From Candidatus Zixiibacteriota bacterium (GTDB lineage: Bacteria; Zixibacteria; MSB-5A5; WJJR01; JAJRUJ01), in the NCBI GenBank assembly GCA_024277855.1, contig JAJRUJ010000056.1, forward strand, positions 1 to 34,549: 34,549 bases of DNA, written 5' to 3'. The notes under the pieces were generated by a model. The model made no database searches and was not told the DNA's origin. It worked only from the letters and a program-made list of their open reading frames with translations. Shown piece after piece: positions 24,135-31,721 of the stretch. Both the position numbers and the translations under genes were made by a program. The first letter of the stretch is position 1, and every line of letters starts with the position of its first letter.

Positions 24135-26423
24135 TCAGCGGACGGTACTGACGGCCTGGAGTGAATTGTCGAGTCGGAGAAGAATACCCCCGTCAACAGC
24201 CGTAGCCCGGACCGCCATCGCCGGAAACCAGCGCAGCCAGGCAGTGCGGGCCGCCGCCGAGGAGAGGCGTCCGGCGCCTCCATAAAGGACCAACTCAGTG
24301 CAGGGGAAGGAGGTAAGGGTTTCGCGCCAGTCGGCGGAGGGTAGTCCGTAAGGCAGAGCCAGGATAATTCGGCGGCTGGTTTCGCCACCGGAAACGAGTC
24401 GGCGGTATAAGGCAGGACTATTATTGTAGAGTATTACCAGTCGGCCGCCGCCCGGGACATCAAAACAGTCAGCCAGGATCGTTCCGGCCCCGGCACTGTC
24501 GGTGGAAACGAGATAACGCTGCCAGCGAAGGTGGTCGTCAGTAAGTTGTCGGGATATCGGCACCTCTCCCCTTTCGAAAAAAACTGCGCGGGCTGCTGTC
24601 AGGGTATCGTGGACGATTGGGCGTGTCGGCCAATCACCGGAGTTGAGAAATGGTTCGATAATCCATTCTCGGTTATCCGAAGAGAAAGCGCCCCGGCCGC
24701 CGATAAATCGAACCGGTTGTCCGGGGAGGTGCAAACCAACCAGTCGAGAATACCCGGCGTCAAAAAACATCACTTCACCTGTAGTCGGCCGGGCAAATAA
24801 TTTTCCCCCGACGACGATCAATGCGACGAGTAAGGCATAGAAAACCACCGGCCGCAGCCAGCGATACCAGGTGCGCGCGGAGGCAAAAGCGGCCAGCACG
24901 AGAAAATAATTACCCACGGCGAACACACCGGGCTCCGCCCAACGCAGCTGTCCGATCGGGAGGTGTTCAAAAAAGTGGGCTGCCCCGATCGACCAGGCCG
25001 CGGGGAATTTGACGAGCAGGGCCACGAACCGGGCCCCCGCCGGCCAGAAATCGCCGATCAATACCAGCAATACCGCACCATAGGTGACCAGACCGGCAAG
25101 CGGGACCATGACCAAGTTGGCCAGAACCGAGACGACCGGTATCATGGCGAAATGCAGCGCCAATATCGGTGCGGTCGCCGCCGTGGCCGCGACTGAGGAG
25201 GCACAGATACCCACCACCCAACGGACAATGACCGAACGTTTCCAGCGAGCGGGAACCAGACGATACAGTGGCGGCGTGAGAACCAAAATTCCCAACACGG
25301 CGGCGTAAGAGAGCTGGAACCCGGGCAAAAACAGGTGATGCGGTGAAAACAAGAGAATGACTACTGCCGAGGCACCGGCAATATTCAATAAATCCAGCCG
25401 GCGGTGGAACAGTTGTCCCAAAAGCACCAGGGCGGCCATCAACCCGGCGCGCACGACCGACGGGTCGTTACGGGTGACAAAACAAAACACCACAAGACTA
25501 AGCAGTAACAATCCAGTCTGCAATAACCGCGGCAATCGCAGGGCGCGAAAAACCAGCCAGAACAGTCCGAGGACCAGCCAGACATTTGAACCGGAGACGG
25601 CCAGCAAATGGAGGGTGCCCGAACGGCGATACGCGTTGTAGACATCGTCGGGCATCTCGCGCGTTTCACCGATGATATAGCCCGCCAGCAGCGTTCCGGT
25701 CGGTCCGGGAAGGTATTTGCGGAAGGTGTGGAGGATATACTCGCGGAGCGGAATGATCAGCCGGTTATAAAACAGCGCACCGCCGGGATCGGGATAGACC
25801 CGTAAGCCGGACTTGCGCCCGACACTAACTGTGCCGGAAATCCCCCGATCACGCAGGTAGCGATGATAATCGAATCCGCCAGGATTGCGCGCGAGGTGTG
25901 GCCGTTCAAACCACCCGGAAAATTGCAGATAATCACCATAGGAAAAATGCCGTGAGGTGTCGGCAACGCGCACCAGGATTCTGCCCGAAACGGAATACTG
26001 TTGCGATTCGGTGGTCAGGCGACGGACATCCAGCACTAGGTTGGTCGACTTGTCGCGCCGGTCGGGCAGATCGACAACCCGGCCGAAAATTTCGGCCTCA
26101 ATTGGTTCCTGCAGATACTGTGAAATATGATCTGACGGCAATAACTGGGTGTCGGCGGCATAGCGAAACGCCCCCAGCGCCACCCACAAGATCAATGTGG
26201 AGGCGAACCCAAGCCACGGGCGAAGGCGTGAGAAAAAATATATACCCAGCAAGGCGGCCACTACACAAAATCCAGCGGCGAATGCCGAAAGCGGAGTAAG
26301 GCGGGCAAGGATTATCCCGCCGGCAAGCAAGATTGCCGCCCAGAGAGCCGGGCGGCGACGGCCGGGTGTGGGAAGCCAATGAGTGATCGGTATGCCGTTG
26401 GGCGCGCGGGAGGATGACGACAC
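24135..26423 (-). CDS. comEC: ComEC/Rec2 DNA uptake channel with degenerate metallo-beta-lactamase domain
   Basis: The inner-membrane channel that takes up single-stranded DNA during transformation. After two or three N-terminal membrane segments comes the DUF4131/OB-like part (EAEIFGRVVDLPDRRDKSTNLVLDV...RILVRVADTS), then the competence domain with the hallmark GTLHLLAVSGSNVWLVLGL and about ten membrane helices. The C-terminal beta-lactamase-like domain begins MFFDAGYSRLVGLHLPG, but the usual HxHxDH metal motif is absent. With the GTG at 26423 the protein is 762 residues, a normal length. GGGGA lies 6 bases before that GTG; a TTG at 26441 is a less likely start. The pilus genes next to it fit the known use of type IV pili in DNA capture. 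Confidence 0.92.
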   Translation of the reverse strand: MSSSSRAPNGIPITHWLPTPGRRRPALWAAILLAGGIILARLTPLSAFAAGFCVVAALLGIYFFSRLRPWLGFASTLILWVALGAFRYAADTQLLPSDHISQYLQEPIEAEIFGRVVDLPDRRDKSTNLVLDVRRLTTESQQYSVSGRILVRVADTSRHFSYGDYLQFSGWFERPHLARNPGGFDYHRYLRDRGISGTVSVGRKSGLRVYPDPGGALFYNRLIIPLREYILHTFRKYLPGPTGTLLAGYIIGETREMPDDVYNAYRRSGTLHLLAVSGSNVWLVLGLFWLVFRALRLPRLLQTGLLLLSLVVFCFVTRNDPSVVRAGLMAALVLLGQLFHRRLDLLNIAGASAVVILLFSPHHLFLPGFQLSYAAVLGILVLTPPLYRLVPARWKRSVIVRWVVGICASSVAATAATAPILALHFAMIPVVSVLANLVMVPLAGLVTYGAVLLVLIGDFWPAGARFVALLVKFPAAWSIGAAHFFEHLPIGQLRWAEPGVFAVGNYFLVLAAFASARTWYRWLRPVVFYALLVALIVVGGKLFARPTTGEVMFFDAGYSRLVGLHLPGQPVRFIGGRGAFSSDNREWIIEPFLNSGDWPTRPIVHDTLTAARAVFFERGEVPISRQLTDDHLRWQRYLVSTDSAGAGTILADCFDVPGGGRLVILYNNSPALYRRLVSGGETSRRIILALPYGLPSADWRETLTSFPCTELVLYGGAGRLSSAAARTAWLRWFPAMAVRATAVDGGILLRLDNSLQAVSTVR

Positions 26424-26700
26424 GTTTGGTCCCCGATGCAAGAATGGTCATGCTATCGGGTAGAGTATAGTACGGGGGGCGGGGCAATTCAAGAGTAAAC
26501 AGCCGGCGTACCCCTCGGCTGGCGTGACCTTGACCAAAGAGACTTTTGCAAAAAACCGGTAGTCATGGTTTGTCGGTCAGAACCCCTGTGATCCTTACTC
26601 GCACCGTAGATGCAACATTTCAAAAACGGTTGCACCCGTTGAGCATAAGGTCCTAAAGCACGCCGGAGGCGTACAATAAAATGACGATCGCTTGATTTCC

Positions 26701-26724
26701 GCCCTAAACAAGTTTGGGACGGCC
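26701..26724. repeat. CAAGTTTG-core repeat, copy 3
   Basis: GCCCTAAACAAGTTTGGGAC followed by GGCC, closely matching the copy at 3841-3865 and more loosely that at 148-170. Confidence 0.55.
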
Positions 26725-26766
26725 GCACATCCGGTTTTTCGACTCCACAAATTGTGCGACAGGTAC

Positions 26767-26801
26767 AAAAAAATCCCCGGTCAGAAAACCGACCGGGGAT
26801 T
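26767..26801 (-). terminator. Rho-independent terminator of csp
   Basis: An 11-bp stem (AATCCCCGGTC and GACCGGGGATT, 8-base loop) followed in the minus direction by a T-tract, 22 bases after the csp stop. Confidence 0.85.
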
Positions 26802-26822
26802 GAGACAGTTTATGCGTCAAGT

Positions 26823-27023
26823 TCAGACTTTACGCACATTGGCCGCCTGCGGGCCCTTGGGACCGTCGACGATTTCGAATTCCACAGATTCACCTTCGGC
26901 CAGAGATTTGAAACCCTCGCCAAGAATCGCGGTGTGATGGACAAAAACATCCTGTCCGCCAGATTGTTCGATGAAACCAAAACCCTTACTGTCGTTGAAC
27001 CACTTGACGGTACCTTCCGCCAT
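26823..27023 (-). CDS. Cold-shock domain protein (CspA family)
   Basis: A 66-residue CSD protein that binds single-stranded RNA/DNA and melts RNA structure. Both RNA-binding motifs are present: KGFGFIEQ (RNP1) and VFVHHTAI (RNP2), in the standard order after [11 protein letters not shown]. The length is normal. The ATG at 27023 has AAGGAAGTGG directly upstream; longer readings into the leader are not credible. The leader is about 150-160 bases if the TATACT at 27182-27187 is its -10 box, as is usual for cold-shock mRNAs, and a strong terminator follows. It is a single-gene unit. Confidence 0.95.
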   Translation of the reverse strand: MAEGTVKWFNDSKGFGFIEQSGGQDVFVHHTAILGEGFKSLAEGESVEFEIVDGPKGPQAANVRKV

Positions 27024-27181
27024 GATCCACTTCCTTTGAAACTGGGACGAAAACGGCGTCCCGCGTCCGTTGTGGCCACTATGGCCGGTGAAACAAGTCA
27101 GACTTTTTTTGGAATCCCCGAACAAGCTGAAGCGCAGTGCGGCCGTTCCGCAAAAATCTTTCTGTTCCGTTGTACATCGAC

Positions 27182-27187
27182 AGTATA
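27182..27187 (-). promoter_or_regulatory. Candidate -10 box for csp
   Basis: TATACT on the minus strand, about 159 bases before the csp ATG. The -35 match is poor (TAAACT), so this rests mainly on the -10 box and on the expectation of a long leader. Confidence 0.3.
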
Positions 27188-27282
27188 CGGTATTTCACTC
27201 AAATAGTTTAGAGAAAAAACAAAAATATTTGGCGATATTGGCCAAAATGGCGGTTTTTTGGCAATAACGCGGGTATTAGGAT

Positions 27283-27314
27283 AAAAAAAGGCCCGGACCT
27301 CTCTGGTCCGGGCC
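27283..27314 (-). terminator. Rho-independent terminator of the pilin cluster
   Basis: A 10-bp GC-rich stem (GGCCCGGACC and GGTCCGGGCC, loop TCTCT) followed in the minus direction by seven T's, 25 bases after the last pilin stop. Confidence 0.9.
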
Positions 27315-27338
27315 GGGCGTTTCGGCATGAAACGTCGA

Positions 27339-27782
27339 TTAACTCTCGGTTGCGTCGTCGTGAACCATCGTCAATGTCCCATTGTGGTCAATGGTCCATT
27401 CGTCGGTCGCGGCATCATCGTCAAGGCCCGGATCCGGGGCAAGTGCCTGGATCGTGAAGGTCGTGGCGTCAGCAGTGATCGTATAGGTGTAGCGCGAAGA
27501 CGGCATGATTTCGACACCGATGCGGGCAAAGTTGGTTGGGTTGTCGGCGTCGGCGGCGATGCCGTTGCCCCAATACGTATCATATTCCTGGCGATACGCG
27601 CGTTCCATAGTGTAAATTTGTTTCAGGATTTCCTTGGCTTCCGACTGCTTTGCGCGGGTGGTTGATGCCATGAACCGCGGAATAGCGAGAGCGGCAAGGA
27701 TCCCGATGATGACCACAACGATCATCAGTTCGATCAGCGTGAAGCCCTTCTGGTTGCGGGTCGCGTGGATTTTGGAAAACAT
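27339..27782 (-). CDS. Type IV pilin 1 (prepilin, 147 aa)
   Basis: A class IVa prepilin. A 13-residue basic leader ends in KG before the cleavage site, followed by FTLIELMIVVVIIGILAALA with the conserved glutamate at mature position 5. The mature protein is about 134 residues, with a variable domain containing YTYTITADATTFTIQALA and a PGLDDDA...DEWTIDHNGTL block near the end. No cysteines are present, so the D-region is not closed by a disulfide. The ATG at 27782 is preceded by AAGGAGG. It has its own sigma-54 promoter and is followed by a strong terminator. It is the last of three tandem paralogues and the most divergent in the leader. Confidence 0.93.
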   Translation of the reverse strand: MFSKIHATRNQKGFTLIELMIVVVIIGILAALAIPRFMASTTRAKQSEAKEILKQIYTMERAYRQEYDTYWGNGIAADADNPTNFARIGVEIMPSSRYTYTITADATTFTIQALAPDPGLDDDAATDEWTIDHNGTLTMVHDDATES

Positions 27783-27840
27783 CCTGCCTCCTTGGGTTGT
27801 GATGCTTGTTAGCATTCGCTTTTGTCTTTGTGTAGTGTGG

Positions 27841-27858
27841 TTGCAAAGACCGTGCCTT
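27841..27858 (-). promoter_or_regulatory. Sigma-54 (-24/-12) promoter of pilin 1
   Basis: On the minus strand, AAGGCACGGTCTTTGCAA: GG and GC are exactly 10 bases apart, with the CACG and TTTGCA context of the consensus. The predicted start is about 12 bases downstream, giving a leader of roughly 50 bases before the ATG. Confidence 0.75.
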
Positions 27859-28030
27859 GATTTGACCATCGAGCAAAAGAATTTCTACGCATATTGCAAG
27901 AGCTGTTCAGTCAACACATTACAGCTACTCTTGACGACTCTCTGGTCTTTTGTTTCCCCCTTTGAATTGGTCGTTTTCGCAATGTGCCTTCCGGATTCTG
28001 CGATTGGATTTGCATTTTGCAATAACCCGC

Positions 28031-28474
28031 TCATTCAAAAATCACATCATCAGAAATCGATTGAAGTATGCCGTCATCGTCAATTTGCCAACTATCAGGC
28101 GCGGCGTCGTCATCAAGACCCGGCCCGGGAATAATGGCGCGGGCGATGAAGTTTGCTGCACCGTTGTCGGTCGAGGTAATGATATAGGTGTAGCGTGCAC
28201 TACTCATGATCTCCACCATCAACGGCATAAACGCCTGGGGATTGTCTTTGTCGGCCGGCCCTGCAGGGATAAAATACTTGTCGTAGAGTTGCCGGTAAGA
28301 CCGCTGTTCGGTATAGATTTGTTTGAGGACACCTTTGGCCTCAGACTGTTTAGCGCGGACACCGGCGGCGAGCATGCGGGGGATGGCCAACGAGGCCAGA
28401 ATCCCGATGATCACGACAACCAGCATCAACTCGATCAGGGTAAATCCGTGCTGCCTTCTTACCCAGGTTTTCAT
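28031..28474 (-). CDS. Type IV pilin 2 (prepilin, 147 aa)
   Basis: Paralogue of pilins 1 and 3. The leader MKTWVRRQHG (10 residues) is followed by FTLIELMLVVVIIGILASLA. The mature protein of about 137 residues has the same layout: KQSEAKGVLKQIYTEQRSYR, a tyrosine-rich helix end (YDKYF), MPLMVEIMSSARYTYIIT, and the PGLDDDAAPDSWQIDDDG block. No cysteines. The ATG at 28474 has AGGACA just upstream. It lies 91 bases after pilin 3 and may be expressed from that promoter or from its own, since a -24/-12-like element with a 9-base spacer lies in the gap. Confidence 0.92.
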   Translation of the reverse strand: MKTWVRRQHGFTLIELMLVVVIIGILASLAIPRMLAAGVRAKQSEAKGVLKQIYTEQRSYRQLYDKYFIPAGPADKDNPQAFMPLMVEIMSSARYTYIITSTDNGAANFIARAIIPGPGLDDDAAPDSWQIDDDGILQSISDDVIFE

Positions 28475-28565
28475 TGTCCTGCCCCATTTCCATCCCGGCA
28501 CTCAAATTTCGACCGCGAACAGCCCGGGATTGCAGATCAGACCCAGAGATTATATTTCCACAATA

Positions 28566-29009
28566 CTATTCGAGCATCACGTCATCAGAGACAGCAACGA
28601 GATTGCCGTGCTGGTCTATCGTCCAGATATCCGGCGCGGCATCGGCATCCAGACCGGGATCGGCCACGGTCGCCGTCGCCAGAAAATCCGCCAGTCCTCC
28701 GTCAGTCGAGGTGATGGTATAACTATATCGCGCGGACGGCATGATTTCAACTTTCAACGGCATAAAGGTATTCGGATTGTCTTTATCGGCGACGCCTGCC
28801 GGTAAAGCGTACCGATCATGGAGTTGGCGATATGCGCGTTCCTCGGTATAGATCTGCTTAAGAATACCTTTTGCTTCTGATTGTTTGGATCGCACGCCGA
28901 CGGCCATCATTCGCGGGATGGCCAGCGCGGCGAGGATGCCGATGATGACCACCACGATCATCAATTCGATGAGAGTAAATCCAAAGTTATTTTTGTGCAT
29001 ATTTTGCAT
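28566..29009 (-). CDS. Type IV pilin 3 (prepilin, 147 aa)
   Basis: First of the tandem pilins in transcription order. The leader MQNMHKNNFG (10 residues) is followed by FTLIELMIVVVIIGILAALA. The mature protein is about 137 residues and very close to pilin 2 in layout (KGILKQIYTEERAYRQLHDRY; MPLKVEIMPSARYSYTIT; PGLDADAAPDIWTIDQHG). No cysteines. The ATG at 29009 lies a few bases after CAGGTG; a second in-frame ATG three codons later is possible. A sigma-54 type promoter precedes it. Either it or pilin 2 could be the major subunit. Confidence 0.93.
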   Translation of the reverse strand: MQNMHKNNFGFTLIELMIVVVIIGILAALAIPRMMAVGVRSKQSEAKGILKQIYTEERAYRQLHDRYALPAGVADKDNPNTFMPLKVEIMPSARYSYTITSTDGGLADFLATATVADPGLDADAAPDIWTIDQHGNLVAVSDDVMLE

Positions 29010-29059
29010 AGAACACCTGTTTCCCAAAGGCCCGTTGTTTATTCTCTCCGCCCCGGGAT

Positions 29060-29077
29060 ATGCAAACGGGAGGCCAA
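29060..29077 (-). promoter_or_regulatory. Sigma-54 (-24/-12) promoter of pilin 3
   Basis: On the minus strand, TTGGCCTCCCGTTTGCAT: TGGC and TTTGCA with exactly 10 bases between GG and GC. The predicted leader is about 40 bases to the ATG at 29009. Confidence 0.65.
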
Positions 29078-29312
29078 GGCGCCCGAGGTCGACTCAAGCT
29101 ATGATGTGACATTATGTTATAGGCAATCTGCGGCACAAGGTAGACCATTTGGCCAACCGGAGATTATAGGATTCCGCCCGAAGGCATTGCAAAATGCCAC
29201 TATCCGATGGTATATACCGGCAAGTGAACGAACCTTATATGACGTATTTGGTACAAAAAGGAGTGCTGTCGGGAAAACAGGACGATATCAGGAAGATATG
29301 AAGCGGTGAAGG

Positions 29313-29340
29313 TTGTTTCCAGGTTCTCTTGTGCAATAAT
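29313..29340 (+). promoter_or_regulatory. Candidate sigma-70 promoter for the beta-propeller gene
   Basis: TTGTTT and AATAAT separated by 16 bases, about 70 bases before the TTG start at 29413. The -35 match is weak. Confidence 0.3.
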
Positions 29341-29412
29341 TCCCAGGCGCCGATATAAAAAAGTAATGCGAAACCATCCATGATCGACAACGATTAAGAA
29401 CGGGAGGATCTT

Positions 29413-30402
29413 TTGTCCAAGACATTGACGGTATTGATTCTGACAATTTGTTTTCTGTCCCTGGCGATACCGGCGGCGGCCGAGTATACCCCTGACCCCG
29501 ATTGGAAAATCGCTTTCATCCGCGGCGGCAATCTCTGGATGATGGCTGCCGACGGCAGCGGAGCGCGTGAACTGTATAGTTGGGGAAATGTCGGCGGCAG
29601 ATTGTCGTGGTCAACCGACGGCAAACGGATCTGTTATTCCCGGCAGGGACAGGTAACCGTGGAGTATCCCGATGGGACCGGGGGCGGCCATAAATGCTAT
29701 AATATCCAGGTCGCCCATATCGATTCTGCCGGGAAAAATTTCTGGTGGTATATCACCAACGACCTGGGCTCGATGTTTCCAGAGTGGTCTGATGATGATC
29801 AACTTTTTGTCTATGTCTATGACGTCGGTGCAAACCAAGTCAACTCTCTGTTTCCGGAATACCGGATTCGCGTTCGTAACTGGAATGGCTCCCTGGTCGA
29901 ATCGGTGACTCCGGAAGACAAAGGCCCCGGCTCATTTCTGGGTATTCAACCGACAATATCACCGGACAAAAAGCTGGTGGCCTATATCCACATGGAGCGC
30001 AAAAAGGATAAAGCGACGGCGTTACGCGAATATGGAATGGTGATCGTACCCCGGTCAGGGGTCACCCGCACCGAAGAAGAACTCCGCCAGGAAGCGGCCA
30101 AATTCGCCAAAGCCGGTTGTCCGACATTCTCCCCTGACGGCGCCTCGATCGCCTATATCAGTAAAGATACCAGGAACCCGGGGATTTACCTGGTTAACGT
30201 CGCCACACGAACCAAGATGAAAGTATTCACACCGCCGGCGGGATTGGAAATCCGTCCCAACGCGGTCTCCTGGTCGCCGGATGGCCGCTGGTTGACTTTT
30301 TCAAGTTATGACGGGAATATTTATGTCGTGGGAGTTGACGGGAAAGACCTTAAACAACTCTCGTTTGGCGGCAACGATTATCATCCGGCATTTTCGAAAT
30401 AG
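29413..30402 (+). CDS. Secreted TolB-like beta-propeller (WD40/PD40 repeat) protein
   Basis: A 329-residue protein with a signal peptide (TLTVLILTICFLSLAIPAAAE, cleavage after AAA or nearby) and about five or six PD40-type blades, recognisable as FSPDGASIAYISKDT, WSPDGRWLTFSSYDG, WSTDGKRICYSR, ISPDKKLVAYI and WSDDDQLFVYVY. Such propellers, as in TolB, act as protein-binding or periplasmic scaffold domains; no enzymatic residues are evident and no Tol genes surround it. The start is TTG at 29413, with GGGAGGAT correctly spaced upstream; no ATG gives the signal peptide. A strong terminator follows, so it is a single-gene unit. Confidence 0.85.
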   Translation: MSKTLTVLILTICFLSLAIPAAAEYTPDPDWKIAFIRGGNLWMMAADGSGARELYSWGNVGGRLSWSTDGKRICYSRQGQVTVEYPDGTGGGHKCYNIQVAHIDSAGKNFWWYITNDLGSMFPEWSDDDQLFVYVYDVGANQVNSLFPEYRIRVRNWNGSLVESVTPEDKGPGSFLGIQPTISPDKKLVAYIHMERKKDKATALREYGMVIVPRSGVTRTEEELRQEAAKFAKAGCPTFSPDGASIAYISKDTRNPGIYLVNVATRTKMKVFTPPAGLEIRPNAVSWSPDGRWLTFSSYDGNIYVVGVDGKDLKQLSFGGNDYHPAFSK

Positions 30403-30421
30403 CAACGGTGAAATAGTAAAG

Positions 30422-30452
30422 AAAAAGCCCCGCAACCAGCGGGGCTTTTTTA
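30422..30452 (+). terminator. Rho-independent terminator of the beta-propeller gene
   Basis: Stem AAAGCCCCGC with GCGGGGCTTT around AACCA, followed by a T-tract, about 20 bases after the stop. Confidence 0.88.
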
Positions 30453-30510
30453 TTTGCCAAAAACAGTGATCTTCAGAGACGGGCGCAAGGCAGGATAAAT
30501 CGGATCGGCC

Positions 30511-30888
30511 TCAGACGGCGGTTTGACAGATACCCCGTTCGAGCGCATCGTTGAGGTCTTCCATGGTAAATGGTTTGGCCAAGAATTCAACTGCGCCTTC
30601 GGCGAGCGCGCGTTTCCGCATTTTCGGATTGCTGTACGACGAGACCATGACTACCGGGATTCCCCGCTGGCTATCGCGACAATGTTGCGGAAGGTCAAAT
30701 CCCGTCCGCGGGTACATTTCGACATCGGTAACGACCGCGGAAACATCCAATTCCTCAATAAGCCGAATTGCTTCGCCGACTCCGTCGGCCCGCCGCGTAT
30801 CGAAACTTAATGCTTCCAGGACACCGGAAAGAACTTCTCTGATTTCCGGATTATTATCAACAACCACGACAATCGGTTTCCTGTCCAT
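30511..30888 (-). CDS. Stand-alone receiver-domain response regulator
   Basis: A 125-residue single REC domain, CheY-like, without an output domain. The phosphoacceptor is D55 in VVTDVEM, the conserved lysine is K105 in LAKPF, and the switch Thr/Ser position is in VMVSSYS (81-86). The acidic pair at the end of the first strand is D11-N12 rather than two acids, as in some other REC domains, which may slow phosphorylation. The ATG at 30888 follows GGGGGA. No kinase is adjacent; the PilS-like kinase about 16 kb away and unseen kinases are possible partners. It could control motility or polarity, but that is conjecture. Confidence 0.9.
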   Translation of the reverse strand: MDRKPIVVVVDNNPEIREVLSGVLEALSFDTRRADGVGEAIRLIEELDVSAVVTDVEMYPRTGFDLPQHCRDSQRGIPVVMVSSYSNPKMRKRALAEGAVEFLAKPFTMEDLNDALERGICQTAV

Positions 30889-30964
30889 CAATTTCCCCCA
30901 TTCGCCTCTACTACTTTAATCGACAAACGGGAACGAATCCTGACCCAATCTGTGGCTGGGGGAG

Positions 30965-31002
30965 AAAAAAAGCGGCGCCCCGACTCGGGGGATCGGGACG
31001 CC
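30965..31002 (-). terminator. Rho-independent terminator after the 46-aa membrane protein
   Basis: GGCGTCCCGA and TCGGGGCGCC (minus strand) form a stem of about 10 pairs with one G-T pair, loop of about 9 bases, followed within two bases by TTTTTTT. Confidence 0.75.
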
Positions 31003-31067
31003 AGGCCAGGGAGGAAGGAAACTCAAGCACTCAAATCAAAGATGGGATTCAACCTAACCTTTTATTT

Positions 31068-31208
31068 TCAGAATAGATGAATCATTCCTTCGGCTTCGCC
31101 GAAGGTCAAAGCCAGGAAAACTGCGACAATCACGAGTGTCAACAACCCCATATTCGTGAAACTCGCGCCCGACGTATCTCTATCCGGTATTCTGCGTGGC
31201 CTGTACAT
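31068..31208 (-). CDS. Small single-pass membrane protein (46 aa)
   Basis: A 46-residue ORF beginning MYRPRRIPDRDTSG, with a basic, polar N-terminus, one hydrophobic helix (MGLLTLVIVAVFLALTF, about 20-36) and a short acidic end (GEAEGMIHLF). AAAGGAG lies 7 bases before the ATG at 31208, a TATAAT box is about 76 bases upstream, and a terminator follows about 65 bases after the stop, so it has all parts of an independent gene. I know no family for it. A perfect CCTTCGGC/GCCGAAGG hairpin lies inside its last codons (about 31087-31105). Confidence 0.6.
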   Translation of the reverse strand: MYRPRRIPDRDTSGASFTNMGLLTLVIVAVFLALTFGEAEGMIHLF

Positions 31209-31283
31209 TGTCAGCTCCTTTTGCAATAGTTGACTGCAAATGACTTGCCGATCTCAACGCCCGGACACTCGCCGACCTATCGT

Positions 31284-31289
31284 ATTATA
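31284..31289 (-). promoter_or_regulatory. -10 box for the 46-aa membrane protein
   Basis: A perfect TATAAT on the minus strand in CTATATAATACG, about 76 bases upstream of the start at 31208. No good -35 element is seen 16-18 bases further upstream. Confidence 0.4.
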
Positions 31290-31721
31290 TAGCAATAAAT
31301 TAGATCACTCTCCCCGGCGTAACATCACACCAGGTCAAACATGACGACTGCAATTGTTTGCAGGGATGGGCAATTCGGTGACCGGAGTTGGGGCCGCCCC
31401 AACCGGCTTCGACTCGGACAAGTTGCCGAGTAGGGGGTTTTGGGAGAATCCTCGACCGATTGCAGCGGACATATTCAGACAAAAATCGGCTGCGTGAACA
31501 GTTGACACTTGTGGTCAACCGTATACATTGAAAGAGAGACGTATTGCCCCACTGTTACCGCCGGGGTTTATGATGGTTTAAGCGAACGGGTCTGGTCACA
31601 GCCCGATAACCACCGGTAACTGTCCGGATGGAGAAACCTGCCCGGGATGAGCGCGAAGTGTGAATGTCGTCGTTGTTAAGGTCGACAATAGCATTGTAAA
31701 CCGGGAGCAAACGGAGCAACG
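31290..31721. other. Intergenic region with tandem hairpins upstream of the subtilase gene
   Basis: No gene seen in about 430 bases. Two adjacent hairpins occur: TTGGGG/CCCCAA flanked by CCGG arms (31382-31406) and ACTCGG/CCGAGT (31412-31431). A TTGACA/TACATT promoter candidate follows at 31502-31529, then a roughly 190-base GC-rich leader to the subtilase ATG. No known riboswitch class is convincingly matched. Confidence 0.5.
31502..31529 (+). promoter_or_regulatory. Candidate promoter of the subtilase gene
   Basis: TTGACA (perfect -35) and TACATT separated by 16 bases. This would give a long leader of about 185 bases before the ATG at 31722. Confidence 0.4.

Larger units (their letters stand above)
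26424..26822. other. Repeat-rich intergenic region between comEC and csp
   Basis: About 400 bases without a gene. It holds a decayed hairpin repeat (about 26529-26571, relative of 3622-3663), the sequence CACGCCGGAGGCGT, a CAAGTTTG-core repeat (26701-26724), and the csp terminator (26767-26801). I see no convincing small ORF. Confidence 0.6.
29010..29412. other. Divergent promoter region between pilin 3 and the beta-propeller gene
   Basis: About 400 bases without a gene. It contains the sigma-54 promoter of pilin 3, a GGCATT...AAATGCC inverted repeat at about 29191-29206 (a possible operator or hairpin) and a candidate sigma-70 promoter for the plus-strand gene. No small ORF looks convincing. 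Confidence 0.55.

Noticed and set aside
29196-29215. Possible sigma-54 element near GTGGCATTTTGCAATG
   Set aside because: Only 6 bases separate GG and GC instead of 10; the sequence is better explained by the GGCATT...AAATGCC inverted repeat.
31590-31680. Fragments resembling SAM or FMN riboswitch motifs (AGCCCGATAACC, GTCCGGATGG)
   Set aside because: Only short blocks match; the order and the pairing needed for either class are missing.
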